This document shows, piece after piece, positions 20,853 through 32,937 of a stretch of DNA of 64,000 nucleotides. A model generated the notes under the pieces. That model ran no database searches and was not told where the DNA came from. It saw nothing but the letters and a program-made list of their open reading frames with translations. Made by a program: the position numbers and the translations under genes. The DNA lies in NCBI RefSeq assembly GCF_043290135.1, contig NC_134701.1:205093601-205157600 (forward strand). The letters run 5' to 3'. Source of the DNA: Rhipicephalus microplus. Its lineage: Eukaryota > Arthropoda > Arachnida > Ixodida > Ixodidae. Within the stretch, counting starts at the first letter, position 1. Each line of letters begins with the position of its first letter.

Positions 20853-23284
20853 AAACTCTACCAGTTATTATTACTATTATAACGTCATCTCTAATTGAAC
20901 AACACTGCAACCCTTTTTAATAACATTGAATAATTAACTTAATCATCCATTGTTCTTTAAATGGGCTGTGCTGTTATTCAATATAGATGACGTTATAGCA
21001 CAAAAAAACTTCGTATTGCAGGCGCTAACACCTAGGCCCTGATAATGGCAGTGTGGCTGATACATCCAGTATTGATAATTTTGGTAAGCAGAGACTATCG
21101 GGTGTATCGACAGAAATGTCTAGCGCTATATATTTTCGCAAAACAATGTTTCAGACAATCTATATAGAAACATACAATTAGTGAACCAGGCTGGCAAATC
21201 GGAAACACATTCGCTGAAGAAAATTTTTTGATTTCAGTCCTTATATGTTTTTTTTGTTGTTTTCCAACACAGCGCGTATTGTGAACAGCGAAGATGTTGT
21301 TCTTGTTCTTGTTGCCCTTCACTTGTGGCTCCTACCCACTGGGGGGGATCAGCCATTAACTGAGTGGTCTTATAAAGTATTATTCTATTTTAGAGTAAAG
21401 GAACTTACAAATTGAAAACGTTACAACTTTTATAGCGAAGATGTTTAGCAGATTATTTCTTGTCCACCCCACATAAAGAACTATCACCATCAAAAACAGT
21501 TATGTGCCACGAAATCGGGGTAAATGCCACCACTCTCCATTAGTCTGGTAATAAAGGAAAAAGTAGCAGTTAGCGCAACCAATGGCTGCGAAGCGATGGC
21601 GGCGAGGCGAAGACACCGAGCACGTATACACCAAGGCAATTCTAAGGAACTAAAATAGCCAACGGCTGCAAGAAGAGTTCGAAGCCATGGATAGCCTACT
21701 CCAAGGATATGCCCTTGTCGAGACTGTGACTGTCTGTGGTCTAATCTGAACCTCTCTGCGCTGAGAATCAATGTAAATACCATGACATCACCTAGCTGAA
21801 GTATAGCAACAACCCAGAAGCAACCTCGAAAAAAATCACCTATCGCTAAGGCCTAGAAACATACTAAAAGAAACAAGATAAGTCTCCACATTCATCCAGT
21901 ATCGCTGTTTCAAGACTTGCCAGCTAAGTGCATGCCTCGAACATTTTACTCGTTACTTCGCTGCTTCAAAATTTCGAACTTTTTATCTAACTTATTTCCC
22001 ACTTCTCGCTCTCCTTCTTACAGTGTTCCAGTTTTATCTTTGCACTGCCCTCTTCCTAAATATTGAGCAAGCGTTGCATACCTTTTGGTGGCAGTGGCGG
22101 CATTCTTGCTTCCTGCTCTTTTTGCACCCGAAAAAAAAACGTGCATTTGAGTGTATCGTTTCTCTGTTTCGTGTGATAAGAGCGACATTTTTTTTCTAAA
22201 AATGTAAAGTTTCTGTCCGTCAACTCGCCATCTGCAGTACACCAGCGAGCAAGCGAATAAAGCCCCTGCTTGAGAGTGTGTCCTTGTTCTTTGTTATGAA
22301 CGTGCAAGAAAACTAGTGTTCATACAAAAAAAACAGAAACTCTGCCTGCCCCGTTTTTTCTACTAACAACGCTGACAGCAATACATGCCGCAGTCTACGC
22401 ATGGCCTTCTGGGGCCTAGAAGAACAAGCTTGAAATTTCAAATTTCATTTTCGGATGATAACACCGGCCTGTAGAACTGGCTTGGTTCTCTAAACGTGTT
22501 TGTGCCTAGATTCCATTCATGCATTTATTTTATCTTCAGGACCATTTTCTTCTTTTTATTACAGTACATTCTTTTTCCACTGTCTTATTCTCTAATGTGA
22601 CCCATCTGGCTTGCTTGTTCCCTTGAATTGGCTAGGCGCGCAGCCAGACGTAGGTTTCATTGCCGTTCACGTCACAAATATTTTGCGGGCACGCAAAGAA
22701 CAATATACGAATGTCCCCTGCGTTCTCCTCTGCACGTGGATGTCACGGCCACATGTTTATGCTGATTGCTGTTTCAGTTCCCATTCCGTTTTCAGCTTGG
22801 GTATGGGCCTGCCTTGGGTTACTGTTCTTTTTCTCCTCTGGATACCTATGGGCATGTTTCAATCACTGTTTCATTGATTGAGCTTGGCTTACTTAGTTGT
22901 AAATGCATAACTTTTTTTCTTTCTGTCTTCATGAGGGCCTCGCTATTTTTCTCTCGTGTTCAAACGTAACTTGCTATTGCGAAGCATTTATTCGTTACAT
23001 TTATTTTAAATGCCAGTTCTGACCCATTCGCACTTTCAAGTGTTTTTCTTCCATTGCCGCATCATATTGGGCAGCAATAAACTTGATGAAGCCATTCAAT
23101 TGCGCGTGAGAATTTTGTTAGGTTTTAGTTTCATCTTGCAGAGCTTGCGCAGCGTAACATGCTATCAGGCTTAATCGTGCATTCGCATGAACCTTCCCAC
23201 CCCCGCTAGCAAAAACTCAGCTCTGCGATACAACTACCGCTGCTCCTTGACCTTTCCAACGGTAAAGCAATGCTACAATAATAT
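20853..23284. other. Intergenic, nothing recognised
   Basis: Only short ORFs. No repeat family assigned. It ends at the Gypsy element, flanked by atat. Confidence 0.4.
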
Positions 23285-23411
23285 TGCCACATGGTTTGCT
23301 TGGGTGAGATCGAAGAGTGAAAGAAGACAAAGACGATCTCTCTGAGCCGCTGCTTGAGTAGTCGACTAAACGAGCCCATTTTTTATCAAGTTTGTCGAGA
23401 GTAACGTGACA
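23285..23411 (+). repeat. 5' LTR of Gypsy element
   Basis: 127 bp if delimited TG...CA. The shared sequence extends by up to three bases on the left and one on the right, so the true ends could be TTGCCAC...GTGACAA, a near-inverted repeat. Confidence 0.85.
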
Positions 23412-23415
23412 AGAC

Positions 23416-23433
23416 TGGTGGAGTAGCTGGGTA
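23416..23433 (+). other. Candidate primer-binding site
   Basis: TGGTGGAGTAGCTGGGTA begins four bases after the LTR. TGG fits a tRNA CCA end; the tRNA is not identified. Confidence 0.45.
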
Positions 23434-23454
23434 CAACGTCTCGCAATCCACCCG

Positions 23455-24907
23455 ATGCCCAAGACCCCGTCCAGCAGCCGGAACACAAGCCCTGCACCCG
23501 TGGACACTCCTGTTCATAGAGTAAGCCGTCGCCAACGAGGCCTACCACCTGAGACACCAACCACTGACGCAGCGACTATGACTTCGACACAAGATCCCAT
23601 GCAAGCTCCGACACCTTCCACGCCGATCTACTGCACCATCCAGAACCCGCTCATGCCTAGCCCCTTTCACGGAGCGCAGCATGAAGATGTTGACGACTGG
23701 CTGAGTGAGTTCGAACGTGTCGCAGCGATCAATTACTGGGATGATGCCGCGAAGCTCCGGAACGTGTACACATGCCTAAAATACGGTGCCATGACGTGGT
23801 TTTTGAACAGGGATGATGTTCTGACATCTTGGCGCGAGTTCCAGCGTCGCCTCCTGGAGACCTACAGGAGTCCCGACCGCCGCGAACGGGCGGAGCGTGC
23901 ACTTCAATCACGCATCCAGATGCCCAACGAGACCGTCTCGATGTACGTCGAGGACATGACACGGCTTTTCAAGCGAGCGGATCCTGCTATGACAGAAGAA
24001 AAAAACGTTGCGCCACCTCATGCGTGGTGTGAAGGAACAACTTTTTGCTGGTTTGGTGCGTAGTCCCCCCAAAAGTGTTGCTGATTTCCTTACTGAAGCG
24101 GCAACAATGGAGCGAGTACTGCACCAACGGTCTGCCCAGTTTAACCGTCAAGTGAATGCTGCCTCGACTCCCGAGATTTTCGCCACCCCTGGGAGCAAGA
24201 GCCCCGAATGGATTCACGAGATCATTCGATCTGTCGTCCGGGAAGAAATGGAAAAGATGTACGGGACAAGGCAAATCGATGTTGGTTCTATCACCAGTGT
24301 CATCCGCGACGAGGTCCAGCAGGTGCTGCACGCCCATCGTTTTCCGCCCACGTCGGTTGATCTGGAAACGGCTCCTGTGTTTACTGACAGTCGCCGTCGT
24401 ACGTACGCGTAAGCCTTGCGATCTGCCACTCCTCTTTCGGGTCAAGGAGTCCCGATCCAGCCAGTACCGCACGTCCCGATCCAGACAGTGCCGCACGTCC
24501 CGATCCAGACAATGCCACACGTCCCGATCCAGACAATGATGCCGTCAGTCGCGCTTCAGTCAGCGCAAGATGATTTGGACATCGATAGTCGCCGTACACC
24601 GACGCGCAAGTCTGATCTCTGGCGTACGCCAGACAGACGACCCCTCTGCTATCATTGCGGTGAGGCTGGTCACATTTACCGCGAATGCCCATACCGGCAA
24701 CTTGGACTGCGCGGATTTTCTGTCAATTCCCCTCGTCCCCGAATTGGTCAAAGGCCAAGGGATATCGAAGAATATCTCGCGCAACAGCGTGCACCCTTTA
24801 CACGACGGCAATCGCGGTCACCATCTCCGAGGAGACCCGCAGCCACTGGGCCACGTTTTGGGGTGACGGCACGGGAACGCTCCCCGAGCCCTCGTCGGGA
24901 AAACTGA
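23455..24907 (+). pseudogene. Gypsy gag, frameshifted and with a stop
   Basis: The ATG at 23455 lies 43 nt after the LTR. A Pro/Thr-rich start is followed by a capsid-like segment (FHGAQHEDVDDWLSEFERVA, then a YMCLKYGA-like helix and FQRRLLETY), typical of retrotransposon Gag. The frame shifts by one at an A7 run (23999-24005). The second frame carries a TAA at 24410-24412. It then continues through a VPIQTVPH tandem repeat to a CCHC zinc knuckle (CX2CX4HX4C, 24647-24688) and a basic Arg/Ser-rich tail ending at 24907. The extra A could be a mutation or a base-calling error. Confidence 0.85.
24449..24540 (+). repeat. 24-bp tandem repeat inside gag, four units
   Basis: Units of gtcccgatccag plus 12 bases, eight codons each (VPIQTVPH). 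The last unit is partial. The in-frame period explains why the repeat is tolerated within Gag. Confidence 0.9.
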
Positions 24908-24909
24908 AG

Positions 24910-27900
24910 GCAGCGGCCTTCGGGGGCAAGGTCGCTGGGACTCAAAGTGCGGAATACCTCCCATCGATGCTTGCACGCAACGCCGAAGGCATTTCATCAG
25001 AGAATAATCGCAGTGCCGAAGAAACGCCGACATCCGCATCTGAACTTAGTGACCGCGTGTCGCTCGACATACCTGTGCTGGTTGACGGTCTTCAGGTCAG
25101 CGCATTGGTAGACACTGGTGCAGACTATTCGATCATCAGCGTGAGGCTAGCGAAAGATCTCAGGAAAGTGATCACGCCGTGGAATGGAACGCGAATTCGA
25201 ACAGCTAGCTAGAGGACACGTTGTAACACCGCTGGGTCGCTGTACCGTAAGAGTGAAAATTCGTGCGTCAACGTTTGTGCTCAGCTGCCTCGTTCTCCCC
25301 GACTGTTCGCGTCAGCTGATTATCGGCATGGACTTCCTTCGGGAACACGGTGCCATCATAAATCTCCGTGAGCGCATCGTGACCTTCTCGACTCAAGGCG
25401 CAACAGATCGAGACGCCGATAACTGCCGTAGACTTGCGCTGCGTGTTGCTGACGACAGTGTGACGCTGCCACCTCGAGCAACTGTTCCCATCGAAGTCAC
25501 TTGTGAAGACTTCCAAGACGGCGACGTGGTGGCTGAAAGCAACTTATCACTTTTGCTGCTCCAAGGTGTATGTGCCGCCCGAAGTGTTGTGCGCGTCCGT
25601 GACGGACAGTCAACGATACTAGCTACGAACTTCAATTACGAGCACCGGCATCTTTTCCGTGGAACCACCCTAGCTTATGGAGAACCTGTTGCCGACGTCA
25701 CAGAGTGCTTCGCGTCCGAGGAAACGCACGAGGATAAGGAATTTCTAGACCACATCGACATTAATTCGACGCTGTCAGACGAGAGAAAGGCTGCACTTCA
25801 CGACCTTTTAAGGGAGTTTAGATCTTGCTTCGCCTCTTCTTCTAAAGTCCGTCAAACACACCTCACGAAGCATCTAATTATTACCGACGATGACGTCCGC
25901 CCCATCCGGCAGCAGCCTTATCGCGTTTCTGCCAAAGAACGCGAGGCTATTCAGACACAAGTAAAAGAGATGCTCGATGACGGGATTATTCAACCATCCA
26001 ACAGCGCTTGGTCCTCGCCAGTCGTTCTAGTAAAGAAAAAAGACGGAACGCTGCGATTCTGTATTGACTACAGGAAGCTTAATAGCGTCACAAAAAAGGA
26101 CGTCTACCCGCTTCCACGAGTAGACGACTCCCTCGACAGGTTACGACGTGCGAAGTATTTTTCGTCCATCGATCTAAAGAGTGTCTATTGGCAAATTGAA
26201 GTGGATGAACGAGACCGAGAAAAAACCGCGTTTGTGACTCCAGACGGACTTTACGAATTCCGAGTTCTTCCCTTCGGCCTCTGTTCTGCACCAGCCACTT
26301 TTCAGAGGATGATGGACACAGTTCTCGCTGGCTTGAAGTGGCAAAGCTGCCTTGTCTACCTCGATGATGTGGTCATCTTTTCCGAGAGTTTTGAAGTACA
26401 TCTGAAGCGTCTGAGAAAGGTTCTGGAAGACATTCGCACAGCTGAACTCACGCTGAAACCCCAAAAATGCCATTTCGGCTATGAAGAGCTGAAATTTCTG
26501 GGACATGCCATTAGTGCAGATGGAGTGCGACCTGATCCAGACAAAAGTGCTGCTGTCGCCGCCTTCCCTGTCCCATCAGATAAAAGAGCAGTACGCCGTT
26601 TCCTCGGCTTGTGCGCGTATTATCGCCGATTTATCGCCAACTTCTCTAAGATAGCCGACCCTCTTACGCGACTCACCCGAGATGACGTACCCTTTACTTG
26701 GGGCGCAGAACAAGATACAGCGTTCACAGAGTTACGACAGAGAATGCAAACAGCCCCTGTTCTTGCCCATTTTGATGAGGACGCTGCTACAGAAATTAAT
26801 ACAGATGCCAGCAACGTCGGACTTGGCGCTGTCCTTGTACAACGACACGGCGGCGTTGAGCATGTGATAGCTTACGCCAGTCGTACTCTTTCTCGAGCTG
26901 AGACCAACTATTCTACGTCAGAAAAAGAATGCCTCGCAGTCGTGTGGGCAACGACCAAATTTCGGCCTTACCTCTACGGTCGTCCCTTCAAAGTGGTGAC
27001 TGACCACCACTCGCTCTGCTGGCTGGCAAATCTCAGAGATCCATCCGGCCGTCTCGCACGGTGGAGTTTGCGTTTGCAGGAGTTTGACATTACGATTGTG
27101 TACAGGTCAGGGCGCAAACACGAAGACGCCGACGCGCTTTCTCGAGCACCTGTGGGGAACGCTGTCAGGGGCTCCGAAGATGAAGATGCCTTTCTCGGAG
27201 CAGTTAGTGACTCCTAATTTATGTCAAAGCAGCGGGCAGATGATGAATTACGCCCAGTCATTGATTCCCTGTAAGGCCGCAACTCTCAGGTCCCTCAACA
27301 CATTGCTCGCGAACTATCCTCTTTTTATCTAAGAAGAGGCATTCTTTACAAGAAAAACGCCCGTGGTAGCGACAAGGCCTTCCTACTTGTTGTTCCTACC
27401 AACATGCGTGATGAAATCCTCCTGGCGTGCCACGACGAGCCCACGTCAGGACGTTTGGGCTATTCGCGAACTCTCGCCCGAGTACGCCAACAGTATTACT
27501 GGCCGCGACTATCAACTAGTGTACATCGATATGTGAAATGCTGCCGTGATTGCCAGCGCCGCAAGACTCCGCCTGTGAGACCCGCGGGCCTGCTCCAGCC
27601 GATCGCACCACCACGGACACCGTTTGACCTCGTGGGAATGGACCTTCTCGGGCCCTTCCCTTTGTCGTCCTCTGGTAACAAATGGATTATAGTTGCGACA
27701 GATTATCTTACGCGTTATGCTGAAACAAAAGCGTTACCCCGTGGCACGGCCTCTGAAGTCGCGCAGTTCTTCGTGCACCAAATCGTCCTACGGCATGGTG
27801 CCCCGTCATGCGTGATTACGGACAGAGGGACGTCGTTTACAGCACGAATGATGGAGGACATTTTTAACCTGAGCTGCACAAGTCATCGAAAAACAACGGC

Positions 27901-28477
27901 TTACCATCCGCAATCCAATGGACTGACAGAGAGGCTTAAGAAGACCATAGCGGACATGCTGTCAATGTACGTGGACGTACAACATAAAACCTGGGACGAG
28001 ATTCTTCCATACATCACGTTTGCTTATAATACGGCAACGCAAGAAACAACGCGATTTCCGCCTTTCCGACTTGTTTACGGACGCAACGTGCGAACCATGC
28101 TCAATGCTATGCTTCCGTGCGACGAAAGCAATGAACTTGCTCAAGATGCTGAGCAATACACTCAATACGCCGAAGAAGCTCGTCAGCTAGCTCGCATAAA
28201 CACCAGTCACCAACAAGATGCAGACGCACGACGTTACAACCTCCGCCATCGAAATGTCACCTACCACCCTGGGGACCGAGTGTGGGTGTGGATCCCTGTC
28301 CGGCAACCAGGCTTATCCGAAAAACTCCTAAGCCGTTATTTTGGACCGTACAAGGTTCTTAGGCGAATCACAGATCTTACCTACGAGGTATTTCCGGACG
28401 GCGCAGCGTCTTCTCGTCGTCAGCTTCGGCCCGAAACCGTGCATGTCCTTCGGCTGAAGCCCTACTTCACACAGTAG
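24910..28477 (+). pseudogene. Gypsy pol: protease, RT, RNase H, integrase; disrupted
   Basis: Pol starts in the -1 frame relative to the end of gag, as in elements using a -1 frameshift. The protease has DTGA at 25111-25122. A 4-bp duplication in gctagctag (25204-25212) then shifts the frame and creates a stop. From 25184 the frame carries the rest of the protease (IIGMDFL), RT with YLDD at 26357-26368, and RNase H ([12 protein letters not shown]). Stops lie at 27215-27217 and 27272-27274 before integrase. Integrase keeps its catalytic Asp, Asp and Glu codons at 27641, 27821 and 27929 (DX35E). In its zinc finger the second His position is Arg (27452-27454). A GPY/F-like end precedes the stop at 28477. 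Confidence 0.92.
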
Positions 28478-28700
28478 CCCTTGTGGTTTCACGTGCTACG
28501 ACATGCCGTGACATTGCGTTGCTGCTGCTGTTTGTGTTCTCGTGTGTTTTTATGCCCTTTATTTTTGCGCTTGGCGGAAGCGTTGGCGAAACTTTCTCAT
28601 TCGCGCAGCGAGTAGTGGCACTCTCCCTCTTTTGGTTCTCTATATCTGCGTGTGTATACCTTCATTTTTTTTTATTTACGCGCATCGAGTCGATGCTTTC

Positions 28701-28710
28701 AAAAGGGGGG
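28701..28710 (+). other. Polypurine tract
   Basis: AAAAGGGGGG, five bases before the 3' LTR as delimited here. Confidence 0.75.
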
Positions 28711-28715
28711 ACTAT

Positions 28716-28842
28716 TGCCACATGGTTTGCTTGGGTGAGATCGAAGAGTGAAAGAAGACAAAGACGATCTCTCTGAGCCGCTGCTTGAGTAGTCGACTAA
28801 ATGAGCCCATTTTTTATCAAGTTTGTCGAGAGTAACGTGACA
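28716..28842 (+). repeat. 3' LTR of Gypsy element
   Basis: 127 bp, one substitution from the 5' LTR, followed by atat. Confidence 0.85.
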
Positions 28843-28887
28843 ATATATACATGTTTTACCACCATCATTCTAACGAGAAGCACGAGA

Positions 28888-28985
28888 TCAGTCGATTAGT
28901 CAGTCGATCACTCATTCACTCACTCACTCACTCAATCGATCACTCAATCACTTAGTCAATCAGTTAATTCATCAATCAATAAAAT
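28888..28985 (+). repeat. Degenerate (CACT/TCAA) simple repeat
   Basis: Runs of cactcact and caatcaat with interspersed gtcgatc words, just beyond the Gypsy element. Confidence 0.7.
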
Positions 28986-29238
28986 AGTAAGTTGGCTCAG
29001 GGCAAAGTTCTAGACAATGCAATAGTTGCGAGCTACGAAAAACATTGAGATCGAGTGCTGGTTGGAGGCGACATGAACACGGCCTCTTGTTAACTTATGC
29101 TGAACTGAAAAATTAATACAACAGTGCATTTCACAAACCGAATATATTACCGGGAAAAATTTTCAAAGGAAGTCTTGGAGGATTTATAGCCTTCGCCTAA
29201 TACCTGTTACGCTGTTCAAGAAAACGAATGCCTTTTCG

Positions 29239-29334
29239 TGGGAGGCTAAGCTCAGCTCGAAGGATTTTCACCAACAACGACGTCTCGTCGCCAGGTCCCA
29301 GGAGGCAGCGAAGGCCAGAGGGTTTTTGGAATGA
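29239..29334 (+). pseudogene. LINE ORF2 C-terminal end fragment
   Basis: A 31-codon open segment ends at TGA 29332-29334. It reads WEAKLSSKDFHQQRRLVARS then QEAAKARGFLE, closely matching in pattern the last residues of the intact ORF2 at 9290 (WEGALLSSSFEQQLWAVQRA, EEAARAQGL). This is a dead-on-arrival 3' end, heavily 5'-truncated. The boundaries of the whole fragment are not clear. Confidence 0.65.
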
Positions 29335-30524
29335 GGAGACCTCTCGTCTAGAGTAGAAGCGGTACTTTATCCTCTATACCATTTCAAACATGCTTGCTCG
29401 TCCCATTTATCATGGCGCTACACACCATGGGGTATAGGCCATGAAACGAACAGTGCCTTGCTGTTAATGAAGTTGTTTGTAATTTCAAAATGTTCAGCAA
29501 TAGATTGTTTTCAAATCATTTGTTCGATAATTCCACAATATCAATAAATGTTTATTCCCCCTCCTCTTCTTTGTTATCTCGGATGAGTAAAACAACTTCA
29601 CTATTCTACTAGAATATTGGGGTGTAGTGCTTACAGTTAAGTAAAGTGTCGCAATGTTGATATGAAAACAACGTGATTTTCCGTGAGCACTCATATCATG
29701 CCCGACACAAGCTGCATACAAAAATAAGGAAACTAGTCGATTTCAATACCACGTAGAAAGGCCTGAGGTGCAACAAAGAAATGTTCCCAGGAAGCGATTC
29801 TAAGATGTCATAAGGCGTACGCTTTCACCTGGGTCGGTATTGACCACAGTGAAGAGCTTTAAACACATGGCACTGGAGACAAACTATTATCAGTAGTGAA
29901 GCTACGAGTTGTTCAGTTGAATCGGGAATGAACATAGAATGAAAGAAAAGGAGATTCCGAGGAGATACAATAGAAAATGGCAAATAGGAAGAATAGAAAA
30001 ACACGAAACAAACGGCAAAATGCTTCGTTTTTCTGCTAGGAGCCCCACAGCTGTCGTGCGTTGCGGTATGCTGGTGGCACAAACAGTGCAGGAAATCGAC
30101 CAATTCCATCATCATCCATCAATGGCAGTCATTACGGAGGGGAGGGGGCTGCTCTGACGTCAATAGTTCTCTGCGGGCTTAGATTAATGAAAAAGAAACA
30201 TGCGGCTGCGGACACCAAATGAGTGACTACCAGTGGTGGCTCTATCTGTCGTTTTGATGTGTTTTTATCTTCTGGACGAATATTAAGAGCCACAATACAG
30301 CATTAGAACGCTGGTCTTCGCAACCAGCGTAGCAGTAATTCCTTTGCCAGCCAACGTACACACCAGAGAGAGAAAAATGAAGAGCAAAGGCAACAAGGTT
30401 AGACAAGCTTTGGCTTGGTTAGCTACCGTCTACTTGGGGTGGAGGAAAATAAAATAAAAATAAAGGATAGAGAAGAGAAAAAAAGTATAGAAGAAATAAA
30501 TGAACAGTCAGATTGAAGTTACAT
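29335..30524. other. Intergenic; includes probable LINE 3' UTR remnants
   Basis: No gene. The first part may be the 3' UTR of the fragment ending at 29334, and A-rich sequence at 30410-30510 may be the tail of the minus-strand LINE fragment at 30525. Confidence 0.4.
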
Positions 30525-30785
30525 AATACAGCCTCTCGTTGTTTGTTCAGAAGCGCTCGTGATGTCCGGTGGTCCTCAAGAAGCACAAAAGAGCTTCGTG
30601 TACTTCCTCATACGCGACACCATACGCCTACAGGCCCCATGATATTCTTTTCTGTCAGTGGTATTGAATCAGGTGACGGAGCTTGGCTTCCATACCGCGT
30701 TGTTGAGTCTGGTATGATGGGCGAAGAATGTGCTCAAGCGTCTCCTCGCGGGCGCAAATGTTGCGTGCCACACTGCTGGTCATTC
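30525..30785 (-). pseudogene. LINE ORF2 C-terminal fragment, minus strand
   Basis: On the minus strand the translation shows a decayed C...HX4C region (REETLEHIL) and then, after stops and a frame change, EEVHEALLCFLRTTGHHERF. This is the terminal zinc motif and FLRTTGL-type ending of a tick LINE ORF2. The same ending occurs at 57990-58187. It is strongly decayed. Confidence 0.55.
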
Positions 30786-30854
30786 TAGCTAATGAAATAA
30801 AAATAGCATAACAACCAGGTTAGTCTTGTGCTCGTGATTAGAGATCGGATTATA

Positions 30855-31060
30855 GGCAAATGCCTATATTGTTCTTTGCATTCCTATTGTGCCATTTTGA
30901 TATATGAGCATGAATTAGAAGTTAAAAAGGGCTTTTTCGGTTTTTTACTGCACCTATATATTCCTATTTTCGGTTTTCGGGCCTAAATGCCTACATGTGC
31001 CTATAAATGCCTATTTACCAAACAGTGCCTGTATGAGCGCTACTGAAGCCCAAATTTTGT
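30855..31060 (+). repeat. GCCTA-word-rich tract
   Basis: The word tgccta recurs irregularly (gcaaatgcctatattg, aaatgcctacatgtgcctat, aaatgcctatttacc) in AT-rich sequence. It may be the end of a DNA transposon or a diverged minisatellite; I cannot assign it. Confidence 0.45.
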
Positions 31061-31653
31061 TTTATAGCGTGGTGTGAAACCGTTATTCATGGAAAAAATG
31101 TAGCATTGATATTTCCGAACACTGTAAGGTCAATCGAAGACAAAGCTGACATGCTTCGAGCGATTGGAGGACGAGTGAGGAATGCAAAACACGCTATTTC
31201 TGCAGCTCCAAGCGGAAGCACGTCTCAGCGTCTTCAGAAGAAGGAGGAAAGAGAATGCAAGATGGCGTGAGAAAATAAAAGTCACGCCTCTGGCGGGGGA
31301 CGCAGCGACGGCCTTCTACTGACAGCTATCCAGTGCCATGAAGGAACTGAAGAACCGCCCCGAAAACTTGGGTGTTGCGGTAGGAAAGGAGGAGCAGGTT
31401 TTTCTGGGCAGCCACTGGTTGCTGGAGAACGACTGCAAAGCCACAGAGGGCCACTCATGGAATGCTATTGTTGATCCTGTGGTGTCGAAGGTCGCCAAAT
31501 TGTTGTACTTTGTACAGCGAAGCCTGAGACAGGCGCTGGCATCCTCCCATCAACGGTGTACTTAGCAAACATTCACCCTATGCCTTAATACGCTTGTGTT
31601 GTGTGAGATTCCTTGGCATATGTATTTAAGTGACAAACATGAAAAAAATACAG
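31061..31653. other. Intergenic, possible decayed coding remnant
   Basis: A 75-codon ORF (31338-31565) and an upstream open stretch have coding-like composition (VRSIEDKADMLRAIGG at about 31125) but match no domain I know. Possibly a relic of the element ending in the GCCTA tract. Confidence 0.3.
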
Positions 31654-31893
31654 ATTGATTGATTTGTGGGGTTTAACGTCCCAAAACCACAATTTGATTA
31701 TGAGAGACGCCATAGTGGAGGGCTCCGGAAATTTCGACCACCTCGGGTTCTTTAACGTGCACCCAAATCTGAGTACACTGGCCTACAACATTTCCACCTC
31801 CATCGGAAATGCAGCCGCCACAGCCGGAATTGGATCCCGCGACCTACGGGTCAGCAGCCGAGTACCTTAGCCACTAGACCACCGTGGCGGGGC
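31654..31893 (-). repeat. Well-preserved SINE copy
   Basis: Minus-strand full-length copy with an intact-looking tRNA-like head, body and ATTGATTGATT tail. No clear target-site duplication. Confidence 0.9.
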
Positions 31894-31949
31894 AGTTGCC
31901 TTCATGAGAGAGTGGTTCCTTTTTTATTGCATTTGCGCATCGGCTGCTC

Positions 31950-32110
31950 CTGGCCTGCGGCCCATCGTCAGTCGCTTGCAAGGCCTCATCTCCTGCGTGC
32001 GTGGCGGAATATACCATCGAGCACCTGTTGTTTGCATGCCCAGCGTTTTAAGCACGAGTCACCTTTCTCGCCGAACACTGGTGTGAGGTCCTACACGCGG
32101 CTACATAGAA
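31950..32110 (+). pseudogene. LINE ORF2 zinc-motif fragment
   Basis: One frame gives a decayed CX2C-like region followed by TIEHLLFACPAF and a stop at about 32047. This matches the terminal zinc motif (EHLLFxC) of I-group LINE ORF2 proteins. It directly follows a SINE and is short and frameshifted. Confidence 0.45.
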
Positions 32111-32937
32111 AGACCTCCGGCTCCGTGCAAGGCACCACACGTAGCTATGGAACGTTGCATTTCAGACAGGAGAGGCAAGTGTGCCTCGCAGAGGTATTTC
32201 TGGTCTGGGTGAATTCAATGAGCGTGGACAACGCTTCGGCTTAAGCTGCCACCACGTTCTAGGCTAAGGCGTTTAAAATTGCAATTGTATTGTGGAAACC
32301 TCCTGAATTTGACGAAAGCATATAGCAAAGTCGCATTCTAGGAACTCATAGTGATGACCATGGTCGTGATTCATTGCTTGCCACAAATAAAGAGCTCGGT
32401 GAAAAGAAAGCGCGAAATATAAAAGGCGCCTTTTTACCGTCTCCAAAATATGCGACCGTGGCACAGTAGTAAGCGTGTCCGGCAGGTGCTGTCGTGGGTC
32501 GAGAGGTGATGGTTCTTGCTCCCTTGGAGGTACAATGCGATGGAGGTATGCGAAGTATTCCTTTGCGTACGGCAAGAATTTTGGTATCTATCTATCTATC
32601 TATCAGCCTACGTCTGCGTTTTCTCGTGATCACTCTCTTACCTTGGGGCGAACCAAAATTATTATGGCAGGTTAAGATGGCTTGACGAATACAGCTAGCT
32701 GGTCATGGCATGAATAATGTCGACATCTCGTGGCGCACGTCATCTAGCACTTTCCCGCCTTACAGAGCACATATCCGCTGGCGTGTATGTGCCACTTGTA
32801 TGCGGATATGTCCACAAGTGGTTGACACCTCATATCTACTCAGCAACGGCGACCAAAAGGTGGGTAAGTTTAACACGTGTGTGTTGAAAAAGCTGACATC
32901 GGCTGCACTGACCTGACGAAGATAAAGAAAATATCAC
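32111..32937. other. Intergenic with (TATC)n
   Basis: A TATC microsatellite lies at about 32584-32605. No gene recognised. Confidence 0.5.

Larger units (their letters stand above)
23285..28842 (+). mobile_element. Gypsy-type LTR retrotransposon, disrupted
   Basis: Bounded by two 127-bp LTRs with one difference (C at 23371, T at 28802) and by atat at 23281-23284 and 28843-28846 as a likely 4-bp duplication. Domain order is Gag, protease, reverse transcriptase, RNase H, integrase, the Gypsy order. No env-like ORF follows integrase. Several stops and frameshifts make it non-autonomous today, although the LTR similarity implies a fairly recent insertion. Confidence 0.92.

Noticed and set aside
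24880..24907. Slippery heptamer for -1 frameshifting at the end of gag
   Set aside because: GGGAAAA is present near 24899, but its phase does not fit the X-XXY-YYZ codon boundaries.
23284..28843. Gypsy LTR ends set at TTGCCAC...GTGACAA
   Set aside because: These ends give a better inverted repeat but no matching target-site duplication; TG...CA with atat on both sides was preferred.
28920..28985. Possible CRISPR-like or phased repeat array
   Set aside because: A degenerate tetranucleotide repeat without spacers; the DNA is eukaryotic.
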